Source: Selaginella tamariscina (Eukaryota; Streptophyta; Lycopodiopsida; Selaginellales; Selaginellaceae). Taken from it: a stretch of DNA of 64,000 nt. The position numbers and the translations under genes are program-made. Shown piece by piece: positions 13,801 to 26,586 of the stretch. The stretch covers positions 447,244 through 511,243 of the forward strand of contig PUQB01000135.1 in the NCBI GenBank assembly GCA_003024785.1, given 5' to 3'. The notes beneath the pieces were generated by a model. It saw nothing but the letters and a program-made list of their open reading frames with translations. It was not told the origin of the DNA and ran no database searches. Each line of letters begins with the position of its first letter. The first letter of the stretch is position 1.

Positions 13801-15638
13801 TGGGGAGGAGATCATATGTATTACTTCTCTTGGTACTGGGTTCTCTGTTCATAACAAATGTTTGGTGCCAATCACCACCAGCTCCGGCACCGAGTGGCGA
13901 TGGCGATGATGACAATGAGGATCCTTTCCAAGAGAGTAAGTGCGTGGTGTGATACATATACATATGATGTGTATGTGTTCCTTATCTACAGGTTGGGTTT
14001 GGTGCGTTGAAGATGCAGACGAGCTTGACTTGTGTAAGAAGATGACTGTTCTTCTTGGTGGCATGGATAAGGAGATAAAACATCAACACAGCTGGTTAGA
14101 ATTAAAAATTAAGTATATACACGTACACATGTATATATAGTGTGTTTGTACGTATGTGTCTTGTATGTTATTTAACAACTACAAATGATCATAATTATTA
14201 AATTAATTCTCAGTTATCAAATTGATCTTAAATCAAATTTACTATTAATCAGATATTGTTTAAAGGTACACAACTGATAAATATATTGTTTAATACTACA
14301 TTGCATGTGTGTGTGGGTGTATGTGTATTATTAAATTGATTAATGAATCAAGATTAATTTGTTAATTATATAAAACTAGAGGCTAATTTGATAATTATAT
14401 AAACAATTTTGCGCATATATAATTCATATTGAACTTTTGATAGTATACCTGGACAAGGAGACGCAGAAACATGCATGCAAAAGATTTCGAAGGGACAAGC
14501 GAAGATAGGAATATTCGATGGCGGCGAGATCCTTCAAGCAAGTGAGCAGTACGGACTCGTGACGGTGCGTACGGAAGTGAACCAGGTGGAGAATGCTAAC
14601 TACTATGGTGTTGGCGTGGTGAAATCCAACGGCTGTCCCAAGAAGTTGTCCGATCTCAAGGGCAAGAGATCGTGCCACACTGGATATCAACGTGCTGCTG
14701 GTTGGGTCCTCCCTGTGAGTTACTTGATTGATAACAAGATTATGCCCGTTGTTAGCAAGTAAGTATTCATATGTGTGTGCGTGCGCGTGTATGCATGAAC
14801 ATATTAGTCAAATGTACATGTATATATTATAAGATAACGACATGTCTCACGCACGCACGCACGCACGCACACGCGTGTATAACCAACCTTGTTGCAGAGA
14901 TCCACAAGTGACAACGACATCGAATCGGTGAAAGCGTTCTTTTCAGCATCGTGCGCAGCAAGCAACGACCCCAAGAAGAGTCTGTACGGCCTGCAAGGTG
15001 AAGGACGCATGTACGGAGGACGACCTGTACTACGACTATTCGGGATCCTTCCGGTGCCTGGTGGAAGGCAGCGGAGACATCGCCTTCACTAAACACAGCA
15101 TCCCGAGCCTATATGCAAAAGGTATGTGTGTGCGTGTGTATGCACACACATATATACATACACACGTTGTTATCAGGGGACAGTTAGCGGGGAACTGGAC
15201 AAACCTACAGGACAGTGGGTCGTACCAGATAGTATGCCCAAAGGGACAGCGTGACGTGTGCAGACATATCGAAGTACAAAGACTGCAACTTTGGGACGGC
15301 ACCGGGGCACACCATCATGGTTTGGGCAACTTCACAAAGCACGAGATCGACGAGTTTAACGAGTTGTTCGACAGCGCCAACAACAACAAGACTTTAAGGA
15401 CCTGTTCAGCGGCGAGAACCTGCTGGCAAACGAGTTTGCCGCCGGAGTCTCGTCCTCCGTCGCCTACAACGGTACCGTCAAAGACCTCCTTGGAGGCCTC
15501 TACAAGAATATTCAGGATCTCCGCGGTTTAGATAGCGCCTCACAAACCGCCACAGCGAGCCACGCCGCGCGGATGCCCCATATGAACCCGAGTGCTGCTG
15601 TGTTCACCGCGGTGCTACTTGTTGCCGCGTTTCTATAA
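13801..15638 (+). CDS. Single-lobe transferrin, secreted and probably GPI-anchored; frame disturbed in its 3' half
   Basis: Transferrins bind ferric iron together with carbonate outside the cell. Five exons are visible: 13801-13935, 13992-14094, 14444-14758, 14909-15121 and 15177-15638 (about 410 codons). Exon 1 gives a hydrophobic signal peptide and a Pro/Ala/Asp-rich linker. The lobe starts at VWCVEDADELDLCKKM. Iron ligands can be placed by family pattern: Asp in FDGGEIL (14517-14519), Tyr in NYYGVGVV, Tyr in YDYSGSFRCL and His in GTAPGHTIMV. The anion-binding loop GKRSCHTGYQRAAGW keeps the Thr and Arg. After one lobe the protein ends in PSAAVFTAVLLVAAFL, a short hydrophobic tail with no charged end, as in GPI-anchor signals. 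Exons 1-3 are open and phase-compatible. Exons 4-5 show about four or five single-base frame changes, so this is either a decaying gene or a poorly resolved consensus. The family call is firm; the function is inferred. Confidence 0.85.
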
Positions 15639-16190
15639 AACCACTGGTTTTTAAGTTATGTAATCAAAGCAAGTTTAGGGTTTTTAAATTAAAATAATAG
15701 ATAAGATACGGATAACATAATGTATAATGTATAAAGATTTAAGGTTTAAGTTTAGGTTTAGGGTTTAAAAAATTTTTAATTAGTCTAATTCAATCAAATT
15801 ACATTACATCGATGTACGTGCGTTTAAGTTCATGTATCTTATGATGTCACGTGTGTATATAGAATATACATTGTGAGTTAAATAATAACGAGAGGTCGCT
15901 TACTTTAATCTTCTTTACACCAATCAATCACAACTTGCATTGTTAACCAATAGGAGATCGTAATATACAACATCCAATCACATCAAAGAGCTGGAATCCT
16001 TCTCTCTATCTGCGTGCGTGTGTGTGTGTGTGCGTGCGTATAGATATTTTCACTCAGACCAATCACCAGTGAACAACTGTCATAGTTGGAAAGATACGCA
16101 TGGTTTACAAAACTTCAACTAATCAAAAGAAAAAAAACTCTAAAAACCATTAAAAAAAAGAGAAAAAATTTAGATATTATTTATCCCGCG
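15639..16190. other. Intergenic space between convergent transferrin and DOG1 genes
   Basis: AT-rich 3' flank shared by two converging genes, with a TG-rich run near 16,015-16,040. No further coding sequence was recognised. Confidence 0.5.
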
Positions 16191-17366
16191 TGGTTCTTCA
16201 TGTTACCAATCCTTCTGAACGCAATCTGGAGCTGTGCAGCCGCAACAAGGTACTGAGCAGCCTGTACAGGGGTGAGTACATCCAGCATGTCATGAAGGGT
16301 TTCCTTCCGGAGATTATCCGCATCTACTAGAGATCTTCCAAGTCCTTCAGCTTCTCATCAACGGCTCCCTCCATTGAGGTCTCCTCCACAGCCCCAGGCT
16401 GACCATCCCTTAGTACAGTCCCAGTTGTGCCAGTGTAGCCTGGGCTATCCCACGAAGGGCTGGTCTGCCATTGCTTGCTGGAGTATTGCCATTCTGTGTG
16501 ATATCTCATCTTCACTCTTCTGTGTCTGCACCTGGATTACATACATATACATGTAAACATCTCTTACGTAATATCTATGTAGTTTGAGACATATACATTG
16601 TGCATTATATACTTACCTGAAGCTCGTTGATCCTTTCAAGTTGTCTTGCAGAGAGGGAAGCCATACTGGGAGTATCAATGCCTGCTAGAAGCTCAGCCAG
16701 CTCAGCTTCTATCTGCTGTCCTGCCAATGCATATGCAAGCTGAAATACCATTGAAGGCCTCCATCCACCAATCCTGTATATAACATATTTAACACTAATA
16801 ACTAGTGTTTACACACGCTAAACTGTTCAAAGACATGAACTAGAAACAACAAATGGCAGAATCTCCATTGCCACACACGTGTTAAGCTCTAAAAAGAACC
16901 ATCATCTCGAGATGCCTTACCAATGGCAGAATGCCACAGAAGAACAAATTATATTTTCGTACTAGGAAGCATTTCACACGTCTTCCTCAAGTACATGAGG
17001 TATCTATATAGCTTTAAAGACTGACACATGTTCACGACTTGTTCGACAACTGGATTTTTTCAAACTCCACACACGCACACGTGTATAACACACACACACA
17101 ACTTACCACATGAAGGCTGTCTCTAATGGAGTTCGCCATGAAGGGTTCATCATCTGTAGGACATTCTGCCGCGCTGCATTGTCTTTGGCACCGTAGTAGT
17201 AATCATAGTGCCTCTTTGCTTTCTCCACGAGCTGTCTCAGCTCATTCTCTGTCATGTTACTGTCCAATGCCTCTTCCAGCTCCCTGAGATGCTCGGCCTG
17301 CGTGTTTGACCACGCATCGTAAAACTCCTCGTAACTCTCATTGTGCGGGCCTCTCAGTGGAGCCAT
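16191..17366 (-). CDS. DOG1-domain protein (DELAY OF GERMINATION 1-like)
   Basis: DOG1 domains occur in plant seed-dormancy regulators and at the C-terminus of TGA bZIP factors. Three minus-strand exons are visible: 17366-17107, 16773-16617 and 16531-16191. Exon 1 begins MAPLRGPHNESYEEFYDAW, the characteristic start of the domain. Exon 2 continues with WIGGWRPSMVFQLAYAL and a helical stretch ending RINELQ. Exon 3 begins VQTQKSEDEISHRMAILQQA and ends with ADNLRKETLHDMLDVLTPVQ, YLVAAAQLQIAFRRIGNM and a stop at 16191-16193. No bZIP region precedes the domain, so this is the DOG1-only type. A splice-like ttcttgcag directly before the ATG, and a donor in atg/gtaagg near 17460, suggest a spliced 5' leader. 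Exon 3 shows about two single-base frame changes between AILQQAMADQPFVG and VDADNL, so the gene is either damaged there or the consensus is wrong. Confidence 0.85.
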
Positions 17367-17639
17367 TCCTGCAAGAAACCGGATTAACACAGAGAACAAG
17401 ATTATGAGCATTGATCATACACACACGCACGCACGCACACACGCATGAATCGCCTTACCATGAACAGGATGAACAAGCCGGATTATCCAAATTGATGAAC
17501 CCTAAATTAATAACCTAATGCCGAGGCACGCAAACATATGAGCTCCCAGGCGCCATAGCCGTAAGGTTGATCCGCACAGGGAGTTCCGGCAAGATTTCAG
17601 CCGTTGGATCTACATAAGACGGCCACCGACCCTTGATTT

Positions 17640-18502
17640 CTCATCTGACGGCGATGAGCCGCCATAGCGTGGCCTTCCAGGTCTTTTCCCCGGCAACACA
17701 GCTTTCCGCATTTATTCGATTATCGGATTTTGTACGGCCATACATATTTTCGTACGGTATGCGTAAAATTTCATTAAAGTCAAATAGTAAGTAAATATTA
17801 TTGTAATCAAAATATCTTTTTATAGATATAATAACCAATAAATAATATATATTTAACTAACAATGTATAAAATACGAATACGTATAGGTAACTCTTTTAA
17901 ACAATTTTAATTAATTATTATATATTGTTTAATTATGATGGTATAAAACAGCCGTATGGTGCCAAACCAATGTTTTGCAATGACGTTGCAAGTTCATCCC
18001 CTCTGAATGCTCTTTTGGGCACCATATAAAATAAACACACAACAAAGTCAATTTACATATTTTAAATAATTTATTTTTTAATTAATTCCTTAAGTGTAAT
18101 TAACTACTAATAAATTTTTATTTAATACCTATGCTTATACATATAGTTTCCCGTTTCAACAGATTCTGTAAATGAGTTAAGAAATCCCCAGATAAGAAAT
18201 TTGTCAGTTCCATGTACGTGGTCTTCTCTACACACACGCACGCACACGCAAACATACACACGCACACCTACATAATTGGAAACTAATTAACTCTCACTTT
18301 ACAGTAAGAATAACATAATCTGAATATAATTTTTAGAACAAATTTAAATATTCTAATTTAAAATTAAGTATATGTATAATAATATTGTATACAAAATATC
18401 AACACGATATGCATATTTATTGAACGTATACAAGATGTCGATAAGCTAACAAAAACGTATGTATAATATATATATATATGATATTTTTTTATGAACCAAA
18501 AA
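17640..18502. other. Intergenic AT-rich DNA, no gene seen
   Basis: It lies between the 5' end of the DOG1 gene and the 3' end of the PUX gene. It contains CA-rich runs (about 18,230-18,270) and the 3' flank of the PUX gene. No coding pattern was recognised. Confidence 0.45.
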
Positions 18503-19225
18503 TCATATGGTCTCCAGAAACAGTGCTTCTTGCTTATTGGTCAGCCCCACGCTCTCAAATGAATCTGTATTTTCATCCTCTGTGAATGCCCTTCTTGGGT
18601 ATTGCCTCACCTATAACAATTCATCAACGTGTGTGTGTGTGTGTGCGTGTGTGCGTGTGTGTGAGACCCGTACACTGATTTGCTAATTAATATTTTACTT
18701 AAATTTTAACATTTAGTAATATATTAAATTATTACCAGCCGATAGGTGCCGGGTTGTACTGCCCTGCTCAAATCAACGAAATCAAACAGATTCTGCAAAG
18801 AAAGGGAATGTTCTACTCAGAATGTACCAAAAATAATCCACAGCATATGCTAGTGATATACTACTATAATTATATAAGCTATATTTAAAAGTTAATAATA
18901 TACCTGAAGCTTATCCGACTTTCTAAATCGACGCCCATGCCTAGCGCCATCTGGCAAACGGACGAGTATAGTGACACCATTCTCATCCTCTGGCGTCGGT
19001 TCCGGTGGTAATGATTCTGCCTTCGCCGCTAGTTTACTCTCCAGCTCCTGTTCAATTGATTAAGACTTATATAAAAACTATAAATATATGTTAATACGTT
19101 TTGTTTACACAACGGATATCTGTGCTAGTTGTATATGGTTAGTGTTATAAAAATATATCTTAGCGAATGTACATGATACTTCAACAGCTAGGACTAATTC
19201 TTATGACCATATATGTACATAAGCA

Positions 19226-19256
<31 letters not shown>

Positions 19257-22200
19257 TTATACTGCATATATATTTTCTTACTGCTGCGGCTTGCGACTTG
19301 CGCTGTTCTTCTTCTCTACGAAGCTTTTCCTTCTCATTCTCAGCTTCTGCTTCTTGCTTTGCTTTTAGTTCCTTCTCCCTGTCAGCTGCCAACGAGGCAA
19401 GGAACTCATCGTCCTGATAAAACATATCAAAACAAATTAATTAGTTATATGATGTATATAAGTACATCTATTCACACACACATAATGATATCTGCGTATG
19501 CGACGAATCAGCACATATATAACATATGCCTGAGAAAATACAACGCACAAGTTGATCCAGTATATGATTGCAGATTCGTATCATTTATGTACACCACACA
19601 CACACCTGCTGTTCACGTAGGAGGCGCTGCGCAACTACTGTTGGAGATAGTGGCTGTGGAGGCTGTGGAGGTTGTTGTAGATCAAACTCACGCTGCAATG
19701 GATATGGAAGCCCCGAAAGGCCACCCCCAAACACAGCCTCCAGCATCACCGCTTCATCGTGCTCTTCTGTAGAAATGCCTCCCCACTACATATATCAAAT
19801 GGAAATGTTAGAATGTACTTTATTGCTTATTTGTGTGTTTTTCTCATTTTGATAAACATATGCACATATATAATACGTGTGTGTGTGAGAGGGGGGGGCG
19901 GGAGGGAAGGAGGGAGAGAGAGAGTAAATGTCTTTTAACTTTAAAGGAAAATATAACGATCTAGAAACAACTTTATGAACAAAACCTACAATAGCTGCAC
20001 ATGCACATGCACATGGTTGTCTTACACACGTTAATGTTGTTCTAACCTCGTCAGATGGGAGCACATCACCATTAGCTTGTTGTGGAGGAGGAGGATTAGG
20101 CTGAGGAATGGGAAAAGTTGGTTCAACAACTTCAATATTACGTCGTGATCTCCGTCTAAGTAATGGCTGCTCTTCAGGCTCCTCCACTAAAAACGCACTC
20201 GGTGCAGGGACTGCCTTGCTACTTGCTCCAGAACTAGACACCGGGTTGTCTCTTCAGAGTTTAAGGATAAAATTAGCAATCTCAACACGATATACGTGTT
20301 TGTATGCAATAGTATTACCTCCGTCTTCTATATACTTCATGCATATATAGAGAGAGATACGTGCATACATCTGTAGATCAATATACACCAATACATATGG
20401 ATACATATACATATAGGTACACAACATACAACATATCTGAAGTCGGGTACCTTCTCGTCTCGTCCACAAGGGGAACGTCAGTATCATCGTAGGCCGAATC
20501 ACGCCATCGCTTCTCATCTTCTGCAGTCTGTGCGAATCAAAGAACCGAGCGTTAGTGCAAACATACGAGGGTATTATATATGTGTCTGTTCTAAAGACGT
20601 TAGCTATATACACAGACAAAAAGACATATAAACACATACGAGGGTATTATATATGTGTCAAATACGAGGTATTATATGTGTGTGTGTACCAAAGACGTAA
20701 GCATATATACACAGATACCTTCAGTGATAAAGAAACAGCACGTGCAATTTCCTCGTCTTCAGAAATTGGACCACTAGCAACCGTAGTATCCTGCAAAGAC
20801 TAAAACATCAACAGATGATGTATGCACTCAGATAATCTTCAATATATATACATATGGTGACGTATGATACACACAGACATACATATCTAATAAATATACT
20901 TGAGGACGAGTAAACAAGCATATAGAGACGTACGCACGTGCGCACACACAACTCTTACGTTTCTCTGTTCAGCATCTCGTTTGGAAGCTTCAATAGCGGC
21001 CTGGATCATCTCCTCTTCGACTTCAAAATCAACAGTGGGAACAGATGGCACTTCCGGGGATTGAGCAAAAGGCGGCACGTGTTCAGGGCTAGTGCGGTGA
21101 TAACCGAAAGTTGGTAAATCATCATCATCCAGGCTAACAATTCCACCTGTATGACCCCCAGGAATGTTCGCATGCCCCGTCACGTCTTGAATGGTAAAGT
21201 TCGGAGGTGCTGCCGGCTCACTAAAACAATTCACATAAGTATACGTATATACACCATATGTACAACCGTATACAGAGCACACATACACCATATGTTTACC
21301 TGGGAGTGTCCTGCCAGTCGATGGGCACAGTTCTCACGTCTCTTGGATGGCTAACGAAAGGATCGTCACGAGGTGCAGAAGGCATATTCCGTTCGCCTCC
21401 GAATATGCTCCGAAGAGGATCGAGCATTGGCCTTGCCAAACCGCCCCACAAGCTTCTACTATCCTGAAGAATGGGTGCAGGTGCAGGTGCAGGCTCATCC
21501 TCCTCCATATAATCGAGTCTCTCCGGTTCTTCACGCTGTAATGGAGGCCTACATTCACCATACTCGTAAATACACACATACACACAAACGTATATACATG
21601 TACATGAATACTATATGCGTATTACAATCATGTTGACTGTTATAAGTGTGTATGTGTGTGTGTCATTACATAACTCAAACAAGATACCAAATAAAGGGCG
21701 TCTCTTCTATAAATGAGTGATTCAATATAAACCATCAATGCATGCCCAAGTAAATAACTAAATCATAGGATTCTAATGTGAACTAAATATTCCCTTATTG
21801 CTTGACATTCCGTCACTGTCGGTGATATATATACACACAAAAACTCTGTACAGTATGGTTACATACATCCATATACACAAAGTGATCCTTATATATATAA
21901 AACAAAATTATACTACTTGTTTGGTAGTATATATACATATAAAACTTACAGAGATGAGTCTCTTTCATTGAAGAAAGCATTGACAGCTGCGTTCAGGTCG
22001 CCATGATTCTCCTGAAATATGAAAATATAAGGGAAATACCAGATTCAACCTCAAAAAACATGGAAAATTCACAGATTAAAAGAACAAAACGTATGCAATC
22101 ACGAGATTTATGGGAAGAAAGCATGATTAAAACGTAGAAACATGTAAAACAAAGAGATTTACAGAAGATTGAAAATAAGGGTTTCTGAAGCGATGCTTAC

Positions 22201-22287
22201 CTGCAGAGTGCGGATTGCCACGGCCTGTGATGCGCCAGTAATGCCAACGAACATATCTAACGCCTCGTTATCTGGCGCAAACTCCAT
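18503..22287 (-). CDS. Plant UBX-domain protein, PUX8/FAF-like (UBA, UIM-like, UBX)
   Basis: PUX proteins are adaptors that couple ubiquitinated clients to the CDC48/p97 ATPase. Twelve minus-strand exons join in phase into 1635 nt (544 residues) without a break: 22287-22201, 22011-21950, 21548-21300, 21220-20959, 20790-20719, 20527-20451, 20251-20047, 19785-19606, 19413-19282, 19047-18904, 18792-18736 and 18610-18503. Exons 1-2 encode a UBA-like fold ([20 protein letters not shown], then [14 protein letters not shown]). Exons 4-5 carry UIM-like helices ([31 protein letters not shown]). Exon 8 gives [20 protein letters not shown]. Exon 9 is an Arg/Lys/Glu-rich coiled coil. Exons 10-12 form the UBX domain ([17 protein letters not shown] through [10 protein letters not shown] and stop). 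The left border of the tandem duplication lies in intron 6, so exons 1-6, but not the UBX exons, recur downstream. This is the only gene in the window that is complete and undamaged. Confidence 0.93.
19228..19255. repeat. (AC)n microsatellite in a PUX intron
   Basis: About fourteen perfect CA repeats lie in the intron between PUX exons 9 and 8. Confidence 0.95.
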
Positions 22288-23792
22288 CGCACTGTCTTCA
22301 ATGAACCCTAAACGTGCTAGGTTTAATGAAAATCTCTTAAACTGCTACATCACGCAATGTGGAATATTCACTATTTCTATTGAATTTTTAATCGTTGGTA
22401 AATTTATTGAGATTAAAATTATCAACAAATAAAACATACTGAATTAATATTATTATTATATTGAAATTTAATTTATTAAACCCAATAAAATTGGTTAGAT
22501 GCATAAACAATAAAATAAGAATACTAGTATGGATTTAAATATTTATAAAAATCATAATGTATAATATATTATGCACATATGAAATATAATTTGTTATTAT
22601 CTTCGTTAAAACACAATTTTATTTTATCTAATTGTTGCTAGAAAACCGAAGAGAACGCATCGACTTTAAAAGTTTTAACATGCACATTTTAAATAAAACT
22701 TTCACACTACATTATAATACATTCATATATATATATATATATATATATATTGGTCTATTATATTGAAAACTTGCTATAATATTTTCCGTAGTATTTGTAC
22801 AATATTTAATATAGATAGTGTATAAATATGAAGGTTATAGTGTGTGCGTGTGTCTCTCTCTCTCACGCACACACGCATGTACAACACAACATATATCTGG
22901 TATATTTAAAACTTTCGTATAATACACACACATACAAAGACATACCCTTCATTTATTTCATATATTGAAGAATCTCTCTCTCTCTCACACACACACATAC
23001 ATACATACATAGGATGAAAATTTTCTCTGTTGGTTCGTGTCTCTTTCAAACTAATTATGTGTTTAACATTTTTAATGTTGTCTTATTAGTTGCAAAGAAA
23101 TTTAAAAAAAAAAAAACCATGCTTTTGATATATAAATACATACTTAATATATATAAATTGCTAGTGCTTATTTGCTTTGTTTTTCAGATAGAGTATGATG
23201 TTTAAATAATTATTTTCTTATCAGAAATATATGCGTATTCATATTTAATTTTCTTTAATAAATTGTATATTTCTGTAAACTGTTTCTGATTGAATTAAAA
23301 AAGGGAACTAAATATATAACCTTAACTTTTATTTTATAGAATATTACTGATAATTAATGATTTTCAATATTTATTATTTGTTCTGAGCCCCCAAATTTTA
23401 TTATAATATTTACCTGAAAATGGTTTTCTTTCATAATTAAGATAAAATAAGGTATAAAATAAATAACTTAGGGTTAGATTTTTATTACATTTAATTAAGA
23501 TAAAATGAAGCTATAAAATAAATAACTTAGGGTTTATATTTACCTGAAAATTGTTTTCTTTCATAAAATAAATAACTTAGGGTTAGACTGCACATAGAAA
23601 TGGGTACATATATTTACATGTGTATACACGTGTTTAAAAATATTTTTAATTTCTACTTTAGTGTGTATCAGCATATTCATCACAGGTGTTTAGATGTTTA
23701 ATTTTTATAAACTTTATTAAATTTGTTTAAACTTTAAACTTTATTAAATTTGTTTAAAGAAAACAAATTGGTATCTTCCTTTTACATTTGAG
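22288..23792. other. AT-rich spacer between PUX and kinase fragment, unit A
   Basis: It contains the probable PUX promoter side, an (AT)n run at about 22,726-22,752, and CT/CA runs near 22,854 and 22,975. A phrase ataacttagggttt/ttacctgaaaat is repeated several times between 23,400 and 23,585. No coding exon was recognised, although the same interval before unit C holds kinase exons. Confidence 0.5.
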
Positions 23793-24120
23793 CTCATGGG
23801 TGGTAAACTCAATGTAACAAACAAGCCGTGAATGCTCGGTGTTCCAGGATACGACCAGCGGCAGTTCCAGATTCACCCTACGCTGCAAAAGGTTAAACAC
23901 GGTTGACCAAGGTGATTCAGCAAAAGTCAACGGTAAGGTCAACGGCCAGTGTTCAACCGTGGTCAACTGTCAAACTGTTGAGAAGATTCAGGAGGAGAAT
24001 ATACCAAAGATATTACAAGTAGAAGATACCAAGATGCTAGGGCTGAGTGCAACGGTTGTGAATAACGGGCCAGAAGCGTTGGAGGCCGTCCGTAAGGAAA
24101 ACTTTGACTTGATCCTCATG
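23793..24120 (+). pseudogene. Hybrid histidine-kinase fragment (end of ATPase domain plus start of receiver), unit A
   Basis: Hybrid histidine kinases pass phosphate from a kinase His to a receiver Asp; plant examples include cytokinin and ethylene receptors. This piece begins with LMGGKLNVTNK, as after the last ATPase-domain helix. In another frame it shows the G2-like SGSSRFTLRCKR, a linker, then a receiver start PKILQVEDTKM and LGLSATVVNNGPEALEAVRK, ending ENFDLILM at a gtatgt donor. The phospho-acceptor exon that should follow was not found. The internal join EDTKM/LGLSATV lacks about ten residues compared with unit C. There are no upstream kinase exons in this unit. It is a fragment, not a working kinase. 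Confidence 0.75.
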
Positions 24121-26586
24121 GTATGTAAATTTTATTTATATAAATATTATAAATATAATAAATATTATATTTAATTAATATTTGAAGTTTTCTAAAATGT
24201 TCAGGAACTAGTTAAATGAATAGATCCTGCAGCGAGTGATTAAACAGCTCGTTCCTCAAAATTAAAGCTTAACTACTTCTTAAACTCGGTATATTCTAGT
24301 CACATATATACGAGATTCCTTTGGCTCTAATACTCACTTCTGGTTGTTACGATAAACTTTATTAAACACACATTAAACGCTTTTAATTGAGAACTTTGAC
24401 TTGATCCTCATGGTATGGAGATTATTATTAATATAAACATTATAATATAAACAAAGTTTTCTTTTTTAAACTCGGTATATTCTAGCCACACTGTATGCAA
24501 TGTTTAACTCGTAAGATTCTAATACTTCTTGTTATAATAAACTTTATTAAACGCATAACAAATGCTTTTAATATTAACTAATATAGTTTTGTAATACAAA
24601 AGTATTTTGAAATATATACACACTTTCTTAATCCCCATTGTTAGGCAGGTGTATGCAGAAATATGTATGCATGTGTAAACTGCATATACCCGCTATTTAC
24701 GTATGGAAGTTTTAAACTCCAATGTTCACTTCAAATTAAAGCATAAAATATATAATTTAAAAATTAATAAAGATTTATAATTTATGGTATTTAACTCCAA
24801 AATGCAACTAATTAAACATATATTCACATGTGCTAATTTATTAATATATAAATATATGATAATTACTAAGGCAAGTTCATTTCATTTTATTTCAAATTTG
24901 TTTTAAACTAAATTTATCATTAGAATATGTTAAGAATAAATTCCGAAGAGATATGGTAAACCAGCTTCATGTATTGAAGAGTGATGGATATATGTAGGTA
25001 CATCATATGCACGTATACTTCGAATTGAACGTATATATGTAGGTACATGGATATATCAGCTGTATGTATATGTATAGTTGATCTTATACATTATTAATAT
25101 TTATTAGCATATAAGAACATTTAAGAATATATTAGTGATAATAAAAACAACATAATAAATAATGACATGTTTACGTTTCTACTACATTTATATCATATTT
25201 ATACATATATGTTTACGTATGTACCGTTTTATCAACACACACGTGTGAACATACATAAAGACATTAAGCTCCTCAAATTAACACAATTTAAAACATTAAA
25301 TACCCTGTATACTGTATATGGTACTATTAAAAAAAAAGATTAAATAAACTATTTGTATATTAATATATATAATTTAATATATCAGCAGCATTAACCTTTT
25401 TATAACATATTCAAGTAGAACATTATTAAACAAAATATTACCAAAATATATTGTTGCTTAAACACGAATTTATATACGTGTATATGTATTTATATATTGA
25501 AGTTAATACATTGGAGTCCTGTGGAGATCATTGCGTCAAGTGATCATTGTGTGTGTACGTCTATGTGTGCGCGTGGACTTATAAATATACCAGTTAGATT
25601 AACAAAGAACCTTGGTAAGTATCTGTATGTATGGTCCTCTGATGGTTTCACTGTGTGTGTTTTTATCCTCTTCCTTAAAACAAACACGCGCGCGCGCGCG
25701 CATACACGATATATGTATATATGCATGCACTTATTTATTATGTACATAGAGCTATTATTAATATTCCAGTTATATATGTATAGGTGCGATTGTACGTGTA
25801 TATAATGTAAGAGGAATGTAAAAAGTCACTTTGACAGATACGCATACACACAGTTATACATATTATAGTGTTATACATATACATAGAACAGAACAAGACA
25901 TTTAAAGACTGAAGAACGTGTATGGTTTACAAATACATACAATCACACATATTATGAACATGCTCACGCATACACACATAGAGAAATGTTTTGCCCATCA
26001 TATATATACATATAAATATATGTTGATATACAATATATTGTTATATAGCAGCACACTCAATATGTTATCTCTTAATTTGAAGTGGCGCACTATGTAAAAG
26101 ATACGAGAAATCATGTTTTATGGAATCTTATGATGTCATTGCCAATGCTTTACTCTTGTTTTGTAAGAAAGCAGCACCTGCTACGCTAAGTATATTCTAG
26201 TTGATGGCTTACGAATTTAAAAGAGTATCGCACCTTGAGTAAAGGCAAACTGAGATCAATGTATTTTATAAGTTTGCTGTTTATATATTGGACGGTAATA
26301 AATATAAAACTTTAAATTTAACACCTCTGCATTTTTGTATTTGGTATAAGTCATTATTAATATTAATCCCAAATGTAAAATAAAAGTATGCATATGGACA
26401 GTTTTATGAACATTTTAAAACATACACTGTATATATATGGTATGTGTGCATACTTTGTAATATATATAGTTTATAGAAGTAAAATAAATGATTTGTACAT
26501 TAACATACACATCAAATTGTATATAAGTCAGCGATACTTCCCTATTTTATAATTTCATTTCTCTTATCATAGTTGCTTTGTGGGCC
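24121..26586. other. AT-rich spacer between kinase fragment and ankyrin gene, unit A
   Basis: A short repeat of the kinase exon end (gaactttgacttgatcctcatggtat) recurs at about 24,391-24,417, pointing to a local duplication. A (CG)n run inside CA-rich DNA lies at about 25,685-25,702. A splice-like ctcttatcatag just before the ankyrin start suggests a leader intron. No further exon is supported. Confidence 0.5.

Noticed and set aside
13940-14140. Plus-strand frame starting before transferrin exon 2 as its own small gene
   Set aside because: It is exon 2 read through from the first intron; splice phases join it to exons 1 and 3.
14898-14908. Apparent frame shift at the start of transferrin exon 4
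   Set aside because: Using the acceptor ccacaag at 14907-14908 instead of ttgcag keeps the frame (S-N-D-N-D-I-E-S-V), so no lesion is needed there.
21347-21636. Plus-strand open frames over the PUX exons
   Set aside because: They are antisense shadows of the well-supported 12-exon PUX gene and are repeated only because the exons are duplicated.
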